Position numbers and translations under genes: made by a program. From assembly GCA_050084985.1 (NCBI GenBank), contig JBITNC010000001.1:94736001-94800000 (forward strand): a stretch of 64,000 bases of DNA, given 5' to 3'. Shown in pieces: positions 11,314 to 25,582 of this stretch. Every line of letters starts with the position of its first letter. Within the stretch, counting starts at the first letter, position 1. Source of the stretch: Nageia nagi (taxonomy: Eukaryota > Pinophyta). The notes beneath the pieces were generated by a model, which saw nothing but the letters and a program-made list of their open reading frames with translations, did no database searches and was not told the origin of the DNA.

Positions 11314-12560
11314 ATTACATGCCATAATTCATATGATATCTTCCACCCTTTGTCTATTTTTTTAATACATAGTCAACTTAGTATATACAATTCCCTAATT
11401 AATACCTTCCTTCATTTCACTAAGAGTTGTTAGAGATTTATCAATTGTTTAGAGTTAATTCTTGAAGCACTAGAAAGTAAAAAATTTCCCATTTCTAACC
11501 ATTTATAACACTTTTTAATATCCTATGACAAATACAAAAGTTACAAAATATTCATTTCACCCTTATATGCATCTTGTCAACTATTGAAATCTTTAGCAAT
11601 TAAGTTATCTTATCATTAAACTTCCTTTTCTATATGTTTAATGTGTATTTGACCAATTAAAAGCTTATTCCTCAAAATTTCTAACCATATATAACATAAA
11701 ATTTTCTTGAAAAATGTCAAAGTTATATCACCCTAAAGGTGAATTTAAAAAATTCCAATTTGATTATTAGAAATTATATTGATGACATCAACTTGAGACC
11801 CCAATTCATTAGAGTTATACTCATCCATTTTGGTTATAGGATACACCATTATAAAGGATCCTTTGAATAATTTACAACTACATATTACAATGTATCTATT
11901 TGTGAAGTTAATTAAGATGAATAGGTTGCCACATTAACATTGGTGGTCACATCTCCTTTGTCACCATAATTTTTGATAGTTTTAGTAACTCAAACTAAAA
12001 TGTACATTGCAAGAGATCCATATCTCTATTTGAAGCAAGGGATTACTCATTGGAAAGGTATATTTATATGTCCAACCACATTCAAATCATAAAATTTTAT
12101 GTTGTATAATCTGGATGACCATATCAATATTCACCTTACTACATTCTCATATTCCATGCCAACAAAGGAGTTCACCAGAATATTGAAGCATCATCAAAAT
12201 TCATCATATGTTTAGAAAATTCTTCACATCAGTAGAGATTGTTTAATTCTTCAAATCCTTTAGTTAAGAAATTAAAGATTGTTTTGGAGTCTAGCAATAT
12301 TCAAGGTTCTTATCAATGCTTGCAAATTGATGTACATTTCAAGTCCAATGTAGTATCATTACTTAGTGCTTTTATTCACCATCATTAGATTATGATGACT
12401 TCAAAACTTTTACATGGTATTATAGCATGATCCTATAGTTTTGTAGCTTTACAACCTGATAACCCTCAAAGTTCTAACACTTTAGGGTCTTGAGAACTAT
12501 AAAAAAAATTTAACCTAATATTCTTTTTTCCTATCCATACTTTTTTTCATTCCTCTCTCA
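11314..12560 (+). repeat. Duplicated block, copy A, right part
   Basis: It begins with the second ATTAC and continues the alignment with copy B (25578-26775). Similarity fades just after a CTCTCTCACA-like string at about 12560. No gene is recognised in it. Confidence 0.85.
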
Positions 12561-12984
12561 CATAAAATTCTCTTTAATCATGATAATCATTATCACTTAG
12601 AGGAGGTATATATTTTTTATTTGATTAGTTTCTTCTTGAATCTTAATAAACTTTTTAGATAGATATTATTATTAATCCTCACACATAAATAACAAATAAT
12701 GTGTATAATTATATTCAAAAAAGAATTTAAACTATTTGAAAGATATATTGGTTAAATTACTATTCTTAATAGATATCAATTATTCCCCTTGTTTGATAAA
12801 TATTTGAGAAGTCATCAAGGATCTATAAAAAAGTGTTCAAGTCTTTGAGCCTCTTCTACTAATATCATCTCTTGTACAAATATTGTTTTTGGTGGGATCA
12901 TATGCCTTCCCATATAAATACTAGTAGCCTCTTAGCAATTTCTCAGATGCAAGTCTTTGAAAAATAGACATTAAATTGTAAATA
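12561..12984. other. AT-rich spacer between duplicated blocks A and C
   Basis: No coding or RNA signal was seen. The matching interval on the other side (26776-29794, between B and D) is about seven times longer and carries the MADS-box remnant. Confidence 0.5.
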
Positions 12985-13860
12985 GAGGTCAAAATAGAAT
13001 TAAATAATATAAATATAAATATATAAATTAAAATAAAATAAAATAAAATATTAATAATAGGGAATTCCATGATATTGTTATAAAAATAAAAATAAAAATA
13101 AATTGAAATAAAATTAAAACCAAAATTAAAACAAAATTGAAATTACTTTGTAGCAATGATTGTTAAGATAAGGAAGTGCATGACATTATTCTAAAAATAT
13201 AAATAAATAAAAGGGAGAAATGAATGATTAGATTTTAAAAATATTATAATAATAATAATAATAATAAACTACTATAATAATAATAATAATATGAACGATA
13301 AAAAGTATGAATGATAATATTAATTACTATAAAAAGTATGTATTGTGATCACAACTCAACCAAAATGATTGAAAGATTTTTTCCATTAAATATAAGATCT
13401 TATCTATAGATGTAAGCTCAAATTTTGGAGATTTATATTTTAATTTTTATGTATAAATTTGTGTCCATAGTAATATTTAAAAAAAAATTGAAATTAATTA
13501 TCTAGTAATTTCTATTGATTTATTTTTATTGCATTGTGGCGCAAAAGTCTATAAGGTATTTGAGGATAATTTTATTAGTTGTTTGATGCATAGGTTTAGA
13601 AATCTTAGACTTGTTTTCATAGAGACCTTTTTTTCATTATTGAAAATGAGCTCTAAAGGTGTAAATTATAATATCAGTAGCTATGTTCCCTGCACCAATA
13701 TAAATCATTTAGAGCCAAGGAAAGAGAAATAAATAACTAAATATGTTTCAAATTACATGTCAATCTCTAAGAAGAGGTCCTTAACATGGAAAATTATATG
13801 ATATATAATTTGTACCCATTACACAATGGGAAGGGTATTACATCTTGATACTTATGGAAA
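12985..13860 (+). repeat. Dispersed repeat C (related to D at 29795-30755)
   Basis: Shared landmarks appear in the same order as in copy D: GGAAGTGCATGACATT (13171; 29874), AAAAGGGAGAAATGA-like text, GCAAAAGTCTATAAGG (13541; 30440), an AAAGGTGTA region, AGCCAAGGAAAGAGAAAT (13713; 30610), CCTTAACATGGA and CCCATTACACAA. The alignment is patchy with indels. It also contains AT microsatellites (AAAAT-type near 13027-13051, TAA-type at 13243-13291). No protein is supported. Confidence 0.65.
13243..13291 (+). repeat. TAA/ATA microsatellite
   Basis: Two runs of ATA/TAA triplets (13243-13267 and 13274-13291) are separated by a short interruption. Confidence 0.9.
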
Positions 13861-13910
13861 ATGAACATCATAGTCAAAAGATATGGCTTCAAAAAGGTGT
13901 ATCATGTTGA

Positions 13911-14150
13911 GAGGTAGCAGAAGTCTGCTACTGAGTGGTAGAAGTATGCTATTGGGTAGCAACAATATGCTACCGAGCAAAAGTAGTAGGTAGTAGAATA
14001 CCACCAAGCAGTAGTAGGATGCCATCGAGCAGTATTAGGTTGCAATTGAATGGTAGAAGTATTCTATCATGTGGTAGTAACTAACTACTATTAGAAGGTA
14101 GAATGCCACTATTACAAGACAACATGCTACCGTTCGAAGGTAGACTACTA
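13911..14150 (+). repeat. Degenerate 21-bp repeat array
   Basis: Units such as GAGTGGTAGAAGTATGCTATT recur at about 21-bp spacing (13911, 13933, 13954, 13975, then 14027 and 14048), with more diverged copies between and after. The motif pairs GGTAG with CTACC, so single units can form small stems. In one frame the period gives a seven-residue repeat of the type SGRSMLL, but stops interrupt it and no ORF extends beyond the array, so I call it DNA repeat rather than gene. Confidence 0.75.
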
Positions 14151-14159
14151 CCATATTTA

Positions 14160-17100
14160 AAATATGTCATCGTTTAGAGGAGATCCAAAAGAAAATAAGA
14201 ATGGATGTATCAAATTTATTATTTAGAGTAATTTATTTATATGGGGTGATTTAATCAAAATATAAATAATAATTTGTAATTTTAAGGCAAAGTTGGCTAT
14301 TTATTATTTCAAAATATTAGCAATTTAATAAAAATTTAATTTAAAATTTAAATTTAACTTGGCAAACTTGGGTTGGAAAAAAGATAATAAAAAATTTTGG
14401 TGACATGGATATTGTTCTAACCCAAAAAATTAGTTATTTTCCATTTTAAGAATTTTTAAAATTCTACTTATTAGCAAATATTTGTGGCTAAAATGATCCC
14501 TGGTGCAAGTATTATTATTAACCCTACAATAGTAGGATATGCATAAAATAAAATACTGTAGAGACCTATAAGTATATGCATTTGTCAAGTGTAAAACTAA
14601 CTACATGATGAAAAACTATAACTTAAGAAAGTGTTAAAAACTAGTCTTAAAGTAGTAAGTTGGCAAAAATATATTTTATATACTTAATAATTGTTCAACC
14701 TAGAAATATAAATACTATGTTATCTTACCTCCACTATAAACATTGGATGTCTTTCCACCAAGATAACATGTTCAAAATATCATGAATTAGATAAGTTAGA
14801 TCTAGCTACATTTACAAGCTCTGAGTAGATATATCACCATTATATTTCAACATTATTCCGAATATTACCACACAAAACTTGGATTCTATATATATATATA
14901 TAGAAGCATTTTTTTATTTATAATTTCAAGATGTATAACAACCACACCTCTTCTAAATATATGTGTATTTTTTAAAAATTATATAAAAAAATGAAATAGT
15001 GGGTCTATGTACCCTCTTAGAAAAATATAAAATAAATAAAATTAGGGTATTCATGTCAAAAGTAGGACCAACCTTAATACCCATATCAAAAATTTAAAAT
15101 CTTGGATTTTAGAAAATTGCCTATGGATGAGGCATTAATATTTTCCTTGTCATATGATGTGTGTGTGTGTGTGTGTGTTTTTAATATATATATATATATA
15201 TGATTCCATGGCCAACACTTTGATTTAGCTCACTATGATTGAGCTTGGATGTCTTGGGAAACTGAGGAAAACATATTTTGGAATAATTTTCCTATTGGGA
15301 TAATGCTTCAAGGCTACACCCTTTTTTATTTATTAATTTGAGAAGCGATGGTTTCAAATCGACTCATTTTAACCCCTCTACATTATGTTGGTTTTAAATA
15401 GCTTGTAAACAAACACCCCTAAAATTAAATGTGGCGATTATTAATTTTTGCATTATCTTTTTTTGGTGTAGCTTATGGGGCAACTTCTAATAGTTACATT
15501 ATATGTTTCAAGCAATAATTTAATAGTCTATATGATGGTAGTTATTAGTTGTTGCTATAGAGGATCCACTTTTGGTGGCATATGTATAGATAGTGATGGG
15601 ATAACCATTATTAAAGCACTTTAGGGGGGTTTAAAATATTACAAAACACCCTTTTTAGTCTAGTGTGCATATATAGAGGATGGAATTGTTTGACAAAATA
15701 CCACATCATAATGAAATCTCATGGGATACAAGTTTACCAAGAAATGTATAAAATAAATGTATTGAAAATAATTATAAATTATATAATGGAATGCCAAAGG
15801 AAATGCAATAAGTACTTTTACAATAGTAACCTGTAAGTCTATCTTGGAGATACTATATATGGATAGGTCAAAATTAAATCTAATGCAATAGGTGATTGAA
15901 TGAATGCCCTTTCCTTTTGAAGGGTATTATAGATAATGAAGGTTTTTAGGAGTTGAAGACATGTTGTAAGGTGTAGAGTGTAGTGTGTTTCTTCTTTTGT
16001 AGTAAAGATGTGAAATGCCTACTTCATCTTTCTATCTTGATAGCATTGTATGAAAGTATTACTCACATTGATGTATGGATTTCTATTTGGGTGAGAAGTG
16101 ATGTGATTGAATGACTATGCAAATGTAAACAAAAAAGGGTCTTTTCCATTAAATATAAAGGTGCATCCCTATGGCCTTATAATCTTAATATTTATTAAAT
16201 AAAAATGTAGCAATAAAATACCATCACCATATGCATAACTCATGACCTTACAACCATTTATTTCTACTTATTAATATAATTTCAACTGTAGAGAATGAAT
16301 GCATCACAAAGGGGCTTCTATAAGGATTTGATATACCATAATATTGATTCCATTCAAAAAATATACCATCAAATATTTGAAGTAACAAACCAGATATCAA
16401 AATATAGACAAAAAGATTATGAAATAAAATTTACATACATTAAATAAATTACCATACATTGAATTCCAAATAGATAATAGGGATTCAAAAATTGGGCAAG
16501 AGAATTAGAAAAAGGCTTACTTGATCCACATTGAGCAATTTCAATCAATAGAATGATTTCCTTGACCCTATTGTACCCTTGCAATATAATTCTTTTCCTA
16601 TTTATTCTTACAAAAACTAGATAAGGGTATGTCAATATTAATGCATGCTTATCCCATATCTCCAATCAAATCTAGATTATATTTTATGTTTAATGAATAA
16701 AAAATAAGGGATGAACCTTGATCCTTTCTAGGTTGGATTTCCAAACATACTTGCCTAAATATTTTCAGTAGAACATTCCTAACATTCTCATGCATAGATG
16801 GTTTCATGGTGAATAATATTTGATGCATTTTAATGACACGATGGTAAACACTATATGAGATTTGTAATTTTAATCATGCTCCTTTTATTTATTTGATAAT
16901 ATGATATTCTCCCCTTACTTTCCATACATTTTCTTTTTTATTTCTATTTTTATCTTAATATATATGTAAGTGCCTGATATAGTCATTATGCCTTTCGTTA
17001 TTTTTTTTAACTTCCTTATTAATATATGTAAATGCAATGAAGAGAATTTATCATATCATATACAAATGTACATAGGTTGTTATAGTCTTAATATTTAAAT

Positions 17101-20100
17101 GATATTATAAATGCCCTATAATATCATGTAATACTTGAAAAGTATGCCTAGGATATTTGTAGATTTGATTCTTTGAGGATGAGTGATATGATTTCAATGC
17201 AATGATGGTGTATTATTAAAAATTCAATGATCATATCAAACTAGGATATGCTGGTTAATTTTTTCCCAAATACAATTTGACTTATGCAACTATGATCATT
17301 TAATGCCATCATACATCTAGATAGGATGATGGTGTTTCTTTAACCTATAAGAATGGTGCAAAGTTTTATAGTAGACAATGTGCAAGATATGTTAGATAAG
17401 TTATACCATCCATTGGCATGAAAACCTTATGTAGTCAAGAGATGTGATAGTCCTCGTCATACAAGGGTATCAATGGTCCATCAATACATCATAAAACATC
17501 AAATAAACATAAACAATACTAATATTGTGCAATATAGTATCAAGTAAAACTAAAATATCATGTCATCATAAGCTAACTACAAAAAAAATTACAACTCATT
17601 AACACATAAATCATCAATTTACAAATTAAAACCACATCTCAAGGTTGTGGTCTAGCAAGCCATGATATTCATGCTTGGTTAAGTAGGTTTTTCTTAGAGC
17701 AGTCAAGGATGGGGGAACTACTAGGATGTATGCCATCTTTGAAGTGTAACATATTTGAATACCATGAGCTCACAAATTAGTATATTTGGGTTGCATAAAA
17801 GCTAATGCTATCCCTTGATGATACAATTATTGATGTGAAATAGAAGTAGGCATCTTATCATAAAAGCTTGGGTTCATATAAGCAAATAAGTAGTTGATGG
17901 TATGGTGGGGTGGTTCGAGTGGCCAACATTAGCCCTTTGGTTTTGATTTTTGTTCTTATATCCTACCATAAATTTTGGGTAATGTTCATGGTCAACATGT
18001 TCTCTTAGTTTATTTTATCATTTAAGGCACCTAGAAAAAAATATTAGATGATGTTGATGCAAGAGTGAGCCCTTGGACATGGTTATCATTCAGATGCCTA
18101 CCATAGAAAATAGATTATGCAGGGGCTAAAATACACCCTTAGTTATGGTTATCATTTAAGGCACCCCAAAATAAAATTATGAATCATGGAGACCTAAGAA
18201 ACCTTGATCCATAAGCTTGATCATAAATTTAATTTGCATATGGATAATATGCAGTAAATTTTATATAATCGATAGGTTTTTATGATGTTGTAGGTTTATG
18301 AGTACCTTGAAGAGGCCTTCAAAGGTCTTATTGACTTGGTATGTGCCCATGTTATTAGGGATTGGTGATGATAACTATGTAGAGGATAGAATGAGTTGGA
18401 GTATGCTCCGAATAAGATAAAATCTATTAAGTTTAAATCATTCCTATGTACAAGTCATGGTTGACTCTTTGTAGATTTTTAATAAATATATCTTTTCATA
18501 GATGGATATGAATGTAATTATACCTATTTAGTAAGTTATATCAAAAGGATGGAAAAATAAGCAAATGAATTTTGATTAAGCAGTAAAATAGGTTGGCAAG
18601 AGCCCAATGGTACACCAAAGTTTGAGCATATTTTCTACACATTTTCTATGAGGGATCCCTTAAGGAATATCTATACTAAGTGATAATGATTAAAAGATAA
18701 GTGATATATATGTTATAAATGAAATATAGAAATTGATAACCCAATGGTTCTAAAAAGATTTGTATTGATGAGTTAGGTAATTTGGCTTGAGGTAGTGTTA
18801 GACCTTAGGACCTTTGATGATAGTAGTAATCTCAACTCGAAAGTGTAGTCATGTAAGATACATTCCCCTTATCAAGAGTTTCAATGGTAATGTATCTTCT
18901 TGGTATAGTGGTTTATGTAGTAGGCATTTATTATGTGTATGCATTAGTTTCAAACTGTAGGACCTATCTATATTGTATGGAACAACCTTGATAAGGTATA
19001 TTGTAATCACTTATATTAAATGATTTGGTGACCTTTCTATGTTGGTAGGAGCTCTTGTAAATGAATGATTTAGGAAGTGGAAATAGTTAAACTACTTTTC
19101 ATATAACTCCCAAGGATTTTAGTATTCTTATTATTCCTAAATTCCTCCTTGATGCTAGATGATGGAAATTGAGGGAATTTGCTTTAGCTTTGTATGTCTA
19201 GGTTATGGATAGGGGACTTAGGATAATTGAGGTGTGAAGACACCTACATGAAAAGTGTCAAGTTACATTCCCACACCATTTAATTTGTTGAATGTTGAAT
19301 AGTAGCTTTACTTTTACTAAACTTTTATGTGTATCTAACTTACTACTCAAAACTAACCAAAGGCTACATGGTATGGGACATAAATGCCTTATTAATTTTA
19401 ATGCACCCTCATGACCACATGGGAATGGGAATGTGGATTAATTAAGATAAAATGGACCTTATAATAAAAAAAATAAACCAACCAACTAAATCATAATAAA
19501 ACTAGCTAATTATAATGAATTTACTTATTGTGTGAGTTCACTAGTGGGATTTTGGGGATAATGAGAAGAGTGTTGGTTGTAGTGTGTACTACTTTCATCC
19601 AAAACTTTGAGATAATGGATGTTTAGGTTTATGTTTAAGTTCATAGGATAAAAATTTATCATATTGATAAAAATGACTTAGTGTTGTGGTGGATAAAACT
19701 AGGGCAATCTGAAGTGTACTTCAAAAGGATAGTTAAGTGTTCCTCTTTGGTGTTGCTAATCAAGTCTACAAGAGGATGATGTCAGATGTTAGTATTTAGC
19801 ATATTAGGCCAAATCCTTTGGTATATCATGGTTAGTATTCTCATAAGTGGTTTAAGATCCTATCTCAATTCAGTTAAGATCCATGCTTGACAAGGTTTTT
19901 GAGTTACTTGAGTTGAATTATGAGAAGTTGGATTTTGCCTATACATGTAGTGTTATGTAGACTAACACATGAGGTTGTACCACTTAATACATGCATATTA
20001 TGGTTAATTTTGAGCATATAAATGCTATCATAACATATCAAAATAGCCACTATTAGTGCATCTAATGTGAACCATGTTTTGATTATGTATTTATTACTCT

Positions 20101-20325
20101 CAAAGTTCTCTTGAGCTATGTAATATTAAGATTCAAAATTGACTTCATTAGGTGATGTTACCATTGTATTCAATACAAATCCACTTATGAGTTATTTATG
20201 GATGCAACCTTAAAATTTTAAACTCCAAGATGATAATGAAGACCCTTCTTTAGGTTCATTATCTCCTCTAAGAATTCTATGTGTCATCTATGACTAGGTT
20301 TGTCTAATGTCAAGATACCACCCAT
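14160..20325. other. Long non-coding AT-rich stretch
   Basis: I find no gene. Open frames are short and lack domain motifs (the longest, 82 codons at 16417-16665 on the minus strand, has none). The text looks like old, unrecognisable repeat sequence. Simple repeats at 14887-14902 (TA) and 15158-15201 are the only clear structure. Confidence 0.55.
15158..15201 (+). repeat. Compound TG/TA microsatellite
   Basis: A TG run (about ten units, 15158-15178) is followed after a few bases by an AT run (15184-15201). Confidence 0.95.
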
Positions 20326-20329
20326 TTCT

Positions 20330-20363
20330 AAAGTGGGGGAGAATATGAGAGGGTACCCTCTCA
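20330..20363 (+). other. Polypurine-like tract next to an 18-bp perfect palindrome
   Basis: AAAGTGGGGGAGAAT (20331-20345) resembles the polypurine tract of plant Ty3/Gypsy elements, which often lies at the end of pol just before the 3' LTR. It is followed at once by TGAGAGGGTACCCTCTCA (20346-20363), which reads identically on both strands and starts with TG as an LTR would. I could not identify a matching second LTR or pol domains upstream, so an LTR boundary is only a possibility. Confidence 0.35.
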
Positions 20364-23300
20364 TGGTGGTGTGGGTGGGAAGAGAGTAACCTCTTGGACC
20401 ATGTACACCATCACCATGGTACAAAATACCATACTAGAGGAACCATGGTGGGAATAGCTTATAAGAAACCATTCTGATGGTTGGATTAGATGGGATAATT
20501 ACTCAAAGTGCTTAAGGGTTACCATAGTGATGACTCAATGGATATTCTAAGGTTGGGTGGTGAGTTAGGGATCCTTTGGGATCCTATGATGATGCATGGT
20601 TAAGCAAGCTTGGTGTCATAATGGACTAGGAGCTTGGTGTCTTGATAGGTTGGGTTATATCCTAAAGGATATAATGCCTCAGGTAGACTATAACTAAGGA
20701 GTTGATAGTTAGGTGTAGTTAGAGTAGACTTCATTATCATATCTATAAGAGTGGTTTGTATTGCCTATGCCAATATCAGGTATTACTCCAATTTGAGCTA
20801 AACCATGATGGGTGGCTCATACTGGTATTTTCACAAGAATAATTCTTTATTTTTTGAGCTTCTTGTTGGCAGCCAAAGAAAAAGAGTGAAATTTTGATAT
20901 TCAATTTTTTGGTTCCATTCCCCTTTCAGAAAAGATAGAGTAACATTTTTTTACCAGGGATCTTTTGAGTCCATCAAAATGACTAATCTAGCTTTACTAA
21001 TGTTGATTCTCCTTATCAAATTTTCTTTTGTAAGTTTATCCATGTATCAATAGGTGCCAAGTGTATTACCAATTTTAATTAAAAATTTCAATCCCCATAA
21101 TTCAATTAGAAGGGCATACATATTTACCCAAAATAAATGTAAATAGATTTTTTCAAAGAAGGGATCAAACTAAGTATACTATTCTCTCATATAAATCCTC
21201 CTTTGTACAAAAAACCAATCAAAGTGATATTTCCATACAATAGACAAAGAAAAACTTATTACGCAGCAAAGTTACCTAATAAGATGCAAACCATTTCTTA
21301 TGGATAAATGCTTTAAGGTATATCAAGCATGATCTTCTTCCTCTTATTTTACATATAAGTGTTCATTTTCCATGTTAAATAAGATCTATATAAAAATCAT
21401 TTTCTCCAATCTTAACCCTAAGCATAATAATAGCCATGATTTGAGTGCAAAACCCTCAATCAAGGTCTCCTACATTTTTATTTATATTCAATACATCCTT
21501 TCCCTTGAATAACTTGCATTTATTTTCCTTCTCAAATATATTTTTGGATTCAAACCTCCATTCTTGATTCTCTTTATTGCTTGACTAACACCTCCTCCTC
21601 CGCCACTTTGCTCATGTAACTTCCCATTGCTCTCCTCAACCTCACTAGGGAATCTCTTGACTTATTAATGTCACATGCATTATCCTCCTATATTTTTTGA
21701 TACATTTTTCTTATTTTGACTTGACCTTCAAGGTTAAATTATGTATTGCATACGATATTATTTGTTAGCATCGTGCTCATCATGCTTGATCAATGTTCAC
21801 AATGGAGATAATTGATTCAGGAAAGCTCATTTGATGAACATCTCATTATACAATAACACTTATGTACAATGATAAATCCCATCCTTGTCAAGATATTCAA
21901 TGAGATGCATACAATTTTCTCTTTGATGTTATCATCATTGCATAAATTTTCAAATAAAATTTATGATATTTTATTCTTAAAATATAAATATACATGCTTT
22001 GAACATTAAATAAACATTAGTATTTGAACACTTGAATCACATCTAAGGAAAATCAATGATACATTCTATAGAATGAAAAATCTCACATTAATGTAAAAGG
22101 TGTAGATCTCTAGAATAAATGCATCTATAAATGAAGATTAAAGCAAAATATTCCACATGCAAGCAAGTCCAAGGAATACACCACAACTAAAATTATGTCT
22201 TTATACATCACCAATTAACCTTAGATTTGTTATGCTATAGTTGCGATGATCATATTCTATTATTTGCACTAGATTAGACTCTCTAGATTTTAGAGCATCT
22301 ACACCCTAAATTTGACTATTTTAATGGCATCAATGCACTTGTTACTACATGTGATTGAGTGTTAATTTGATTTCTTAGTGCTCATCGATGATTAGAAGGT
22401 AAGCATGTGATAACTTATTTCACATGTACTCAAAGAGATATATTCATTTATGAGGTTTGTTAATTTATTATTTATGGTTTACATTTTTGATGAACTAGAT
22501 ATGAAAATGCCATTTTTTCACAATAATGCCTTGTAATGATAACAACTATCAAATTTATCAAATGAAATTTTTGCTAATTCCATAATAATCAACATACCCA
22601 TAATGTGCTATAAATTGAATTTAGGATGTTAGAATCATGAAAATAGTATTATCTTCTAAATAAAGGCACTACATCTCTAAATTTTAGGCACATAAAAATA
22701 ATAATGCATATGTTTCTCCTACTGACTATTTTCCTTAAAGAATACATATCTTACCAATAGTGTTTCAAAAGCTCTAAGTCATGGTCACCCCATGAACATA
22801 ATTTCTACAAAATTGCAGGTCAATGTGATAAAAAGATTAAAAAATCTTTGGGCATATCAAGTACCTCATCAATTAAATGGTTGTAGATTATGAGTTGCAA
22901 TAATAATATTTTACAAGGTAATATTATATATATTTCATCCTTGTTCTTTTTACCTTGAATACCATTATCATGGATATGATCTATACAGGTATTATTTCAT
23001 TTATTTCCATATATTATCCTAAATATTAGGACCTACATGGTACCTAAAATACACTTTGCACACTTGCTATCATTTTGATCTGATTATATCATAAAAGCGA
23101 AAAGCAAGTGGAAATTCTAAACCAAAAGGGGCAAATGAGATATCATACTTAGCATATGAATTGTGAAAAGGAAGCCTACTTTGACTTTGAAAATTTTTCA
23201 CTTCCCTAAAATTCATTAAATTATGCAATTTCAAAGCTTTTTATTTCATATCCAAAGAGGGGAAAAATGTAGACACCTAAAAATGATTTATTATTTATTT

Positions 23301-23577
23301 AATAAATCATATTTTAGATTTCTCTAAAAGTATTAAACGCAATATTACAAATTTCAAGATAAAGTTGATATTATGATGCATTGCCATGTGCTATATTAAA
23401 TGCAATATTATTTACTATGGTTCATATATTTTAAATTATATTGAATATAAAAAAGATTATATTATTGCTATGAGTTAGATTTCACTCCTTTCTATTTCCT
23501 TATAGGTTATAAATACAGGAGTTGGAGGTTCACATCCCTATTAGATCTCTCTAATAGGTGGTTGTCCATAGATTGAT
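20364..23577. other. Non-coding stretch before copy B
   Basis: No gene, tRNA or recognised repeat. The first several hundred bases could be the remains of a Gypsy LTR if the tract at 20331 is real. Confidence 0.5.
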
Positions 23578-24816
23578 AAAAATGGAGTTTTTTATATAGG
23601 CTCTCGAAATCTATTATATGGATAACAATTATTTTCTTACCCAACCATTCCATGTATGTAGCTCAAATTTATCCATGTAACCAAATGAATCTCTAGGGTT
23701 TTAACAATATCTCCAAACCTATTACAATGTTTTTTGGTAACCAACCATCACCTATATGTAGCCAAAAAGAAATAAAAATAGACCTCAAGGGTTTTGTCAA
23801 AACATGAAAATATCACCATGAATTATAATCTACAAAGTAACAAGATCAATCAAAATTCATAACTTCACTTAACATCACCACTAGAATCAATAATGCCTGT
23901 AGGGTATAATGATTCCTTCTCCTACTACCCATTTATCATTTTTTATGGCTAGGACAAGCATCCAACCATCTCCTATAATGTTTCAACTATTGAATCGCCC
24001 AATTAAATCCAAACAAATATATGAGGGTTAGGGGATCCCTATGTTATGACTGAATCAACCTTCCTCATACCATTTATCATTTCACTTGGCAAATATAGGA
24101 CCTTAACCATTTCCTACAAATTTCAATGCCTAATTATCAGATATGACTTTAGGGATGGGATAGCTGCCTATTATAACTAATTCCTCACCATAAATGCATT
24201 TTTCTAATATTGAATACACCTAATTCATTAATAAATCATAAATAAGGGCATCATACCACCATTCAAACCACCTGAAATACCATTTCCACCATTTAATATG
24301 CTTATATTGTAGATAAATCATAAAAGAGGGTACCGAAAACTCATGCAAAAAATCTTAAAATGTCATCTATTATCTTCAAGTTCCTAACTTCATGAAGATT
24401 TTTATGGGGGAGGGAACATGCATGAAATATATATGTCCCCTCAACCCTCCTTTTTAAATTACAATGTATTGATAAAGATATTTATGTTTACATATACTCA
24501 TTCTTGTTGTATTATAAAAAAAAGATGTTTAGCAAATTTACTATACAAATCTCCTTCAAGTGGATGAATAGGGACACCATACAATTTTCAACTACAACAT
24601 CTAAACTTCAACACTCCAACACCTATAGTGCCCTTTTGTAGTATCATTACTCCTCCAACAACTCCATGTAAGTATCTTCTTCATGCATCTTCTTAGCTTG
24701 TGAAGATATCTAGTTTATATATAGAAAGATCTACTAACTTAATATTATTATTGCTATCATATATTCTTTCTTATAAATATCCTCATCTATCTATGGCAAT
24801 GTGGTATTGAGTGAGG

Positions 24817-24980
24817 TGCATGCTTACCCAACATTATTTTTTGAGTTCCCTATGGTGTGCATGCTTACCCAACATTATTTCATGAGTGCCCTATGGTGTG
24901 CTTGCTAACCTAACATTATATTGTGAGTACCTTATGGCGTGTGTGCTTACCTAATATTATTTTGTGAGTGCCCCATGTCA
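24817..24980 (+). repeat. 41-bp tandem repeat, four units, in copy B
   Basis: Units start at 24817, 24858, 24899 and 24940, the same count and period as at 1989-2152 in copy A. Confidence 0.85.
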
Positions 24981-25577
24981 TCACCTATCTCTCTCTTGTA
25001 GATAACTTATTTATTATCTTACATTGATGCAATCTATAAATAATCCCAACTATGTAAATGATCCCATGAGGTTCATAAATGAGTTAGTTTTGATTCACTT
25101 GTAGAGACTACAAGAGAAAATATACTAACTATTATATTCAGTTCAACATTATATTCCTTGATATCTACCTAAGTATTATATTCAGTTCAACATTACAACT
25201 GGAGTGGTGCATGAACTCATTAATTCCACTTAATATCATAGCATATGTCTTTAGTGTATGGTAATGTTGAATCCATAGATTCTATAAACCAACATATTTT
25301 GTATGTGAATAACTACCCATATTGAATTTGTAAAGCATAAAGTATATAATAGTTTATTTAGAGAAATATAGAGAATTAAATTTTAGTTTGATATTTATTG
25401 ACTATATTTTTCTTTCAATTTATTCTATGTGTTTATTCATGTATGAAAAACATATTCATTATGTTTTCCAATAGAAAAACTAATAAGATTTTGAGGGTCT
25501 TTTCTTTATCTTTGCACATCACTTCATCATAAGTATTTCATATTTGGAATGCCCTTATTTTTTCTTTCTAATAATAA

Positions 25578-25582
25578 ATTAC
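25578..25582. other. Empty target site of Copia-1
   Basis: A single ATTAC, flanked on both sides by the same sequence that flanks Copia-1 in copy A, marks the pre-insertion state. Confidence 0.95.
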
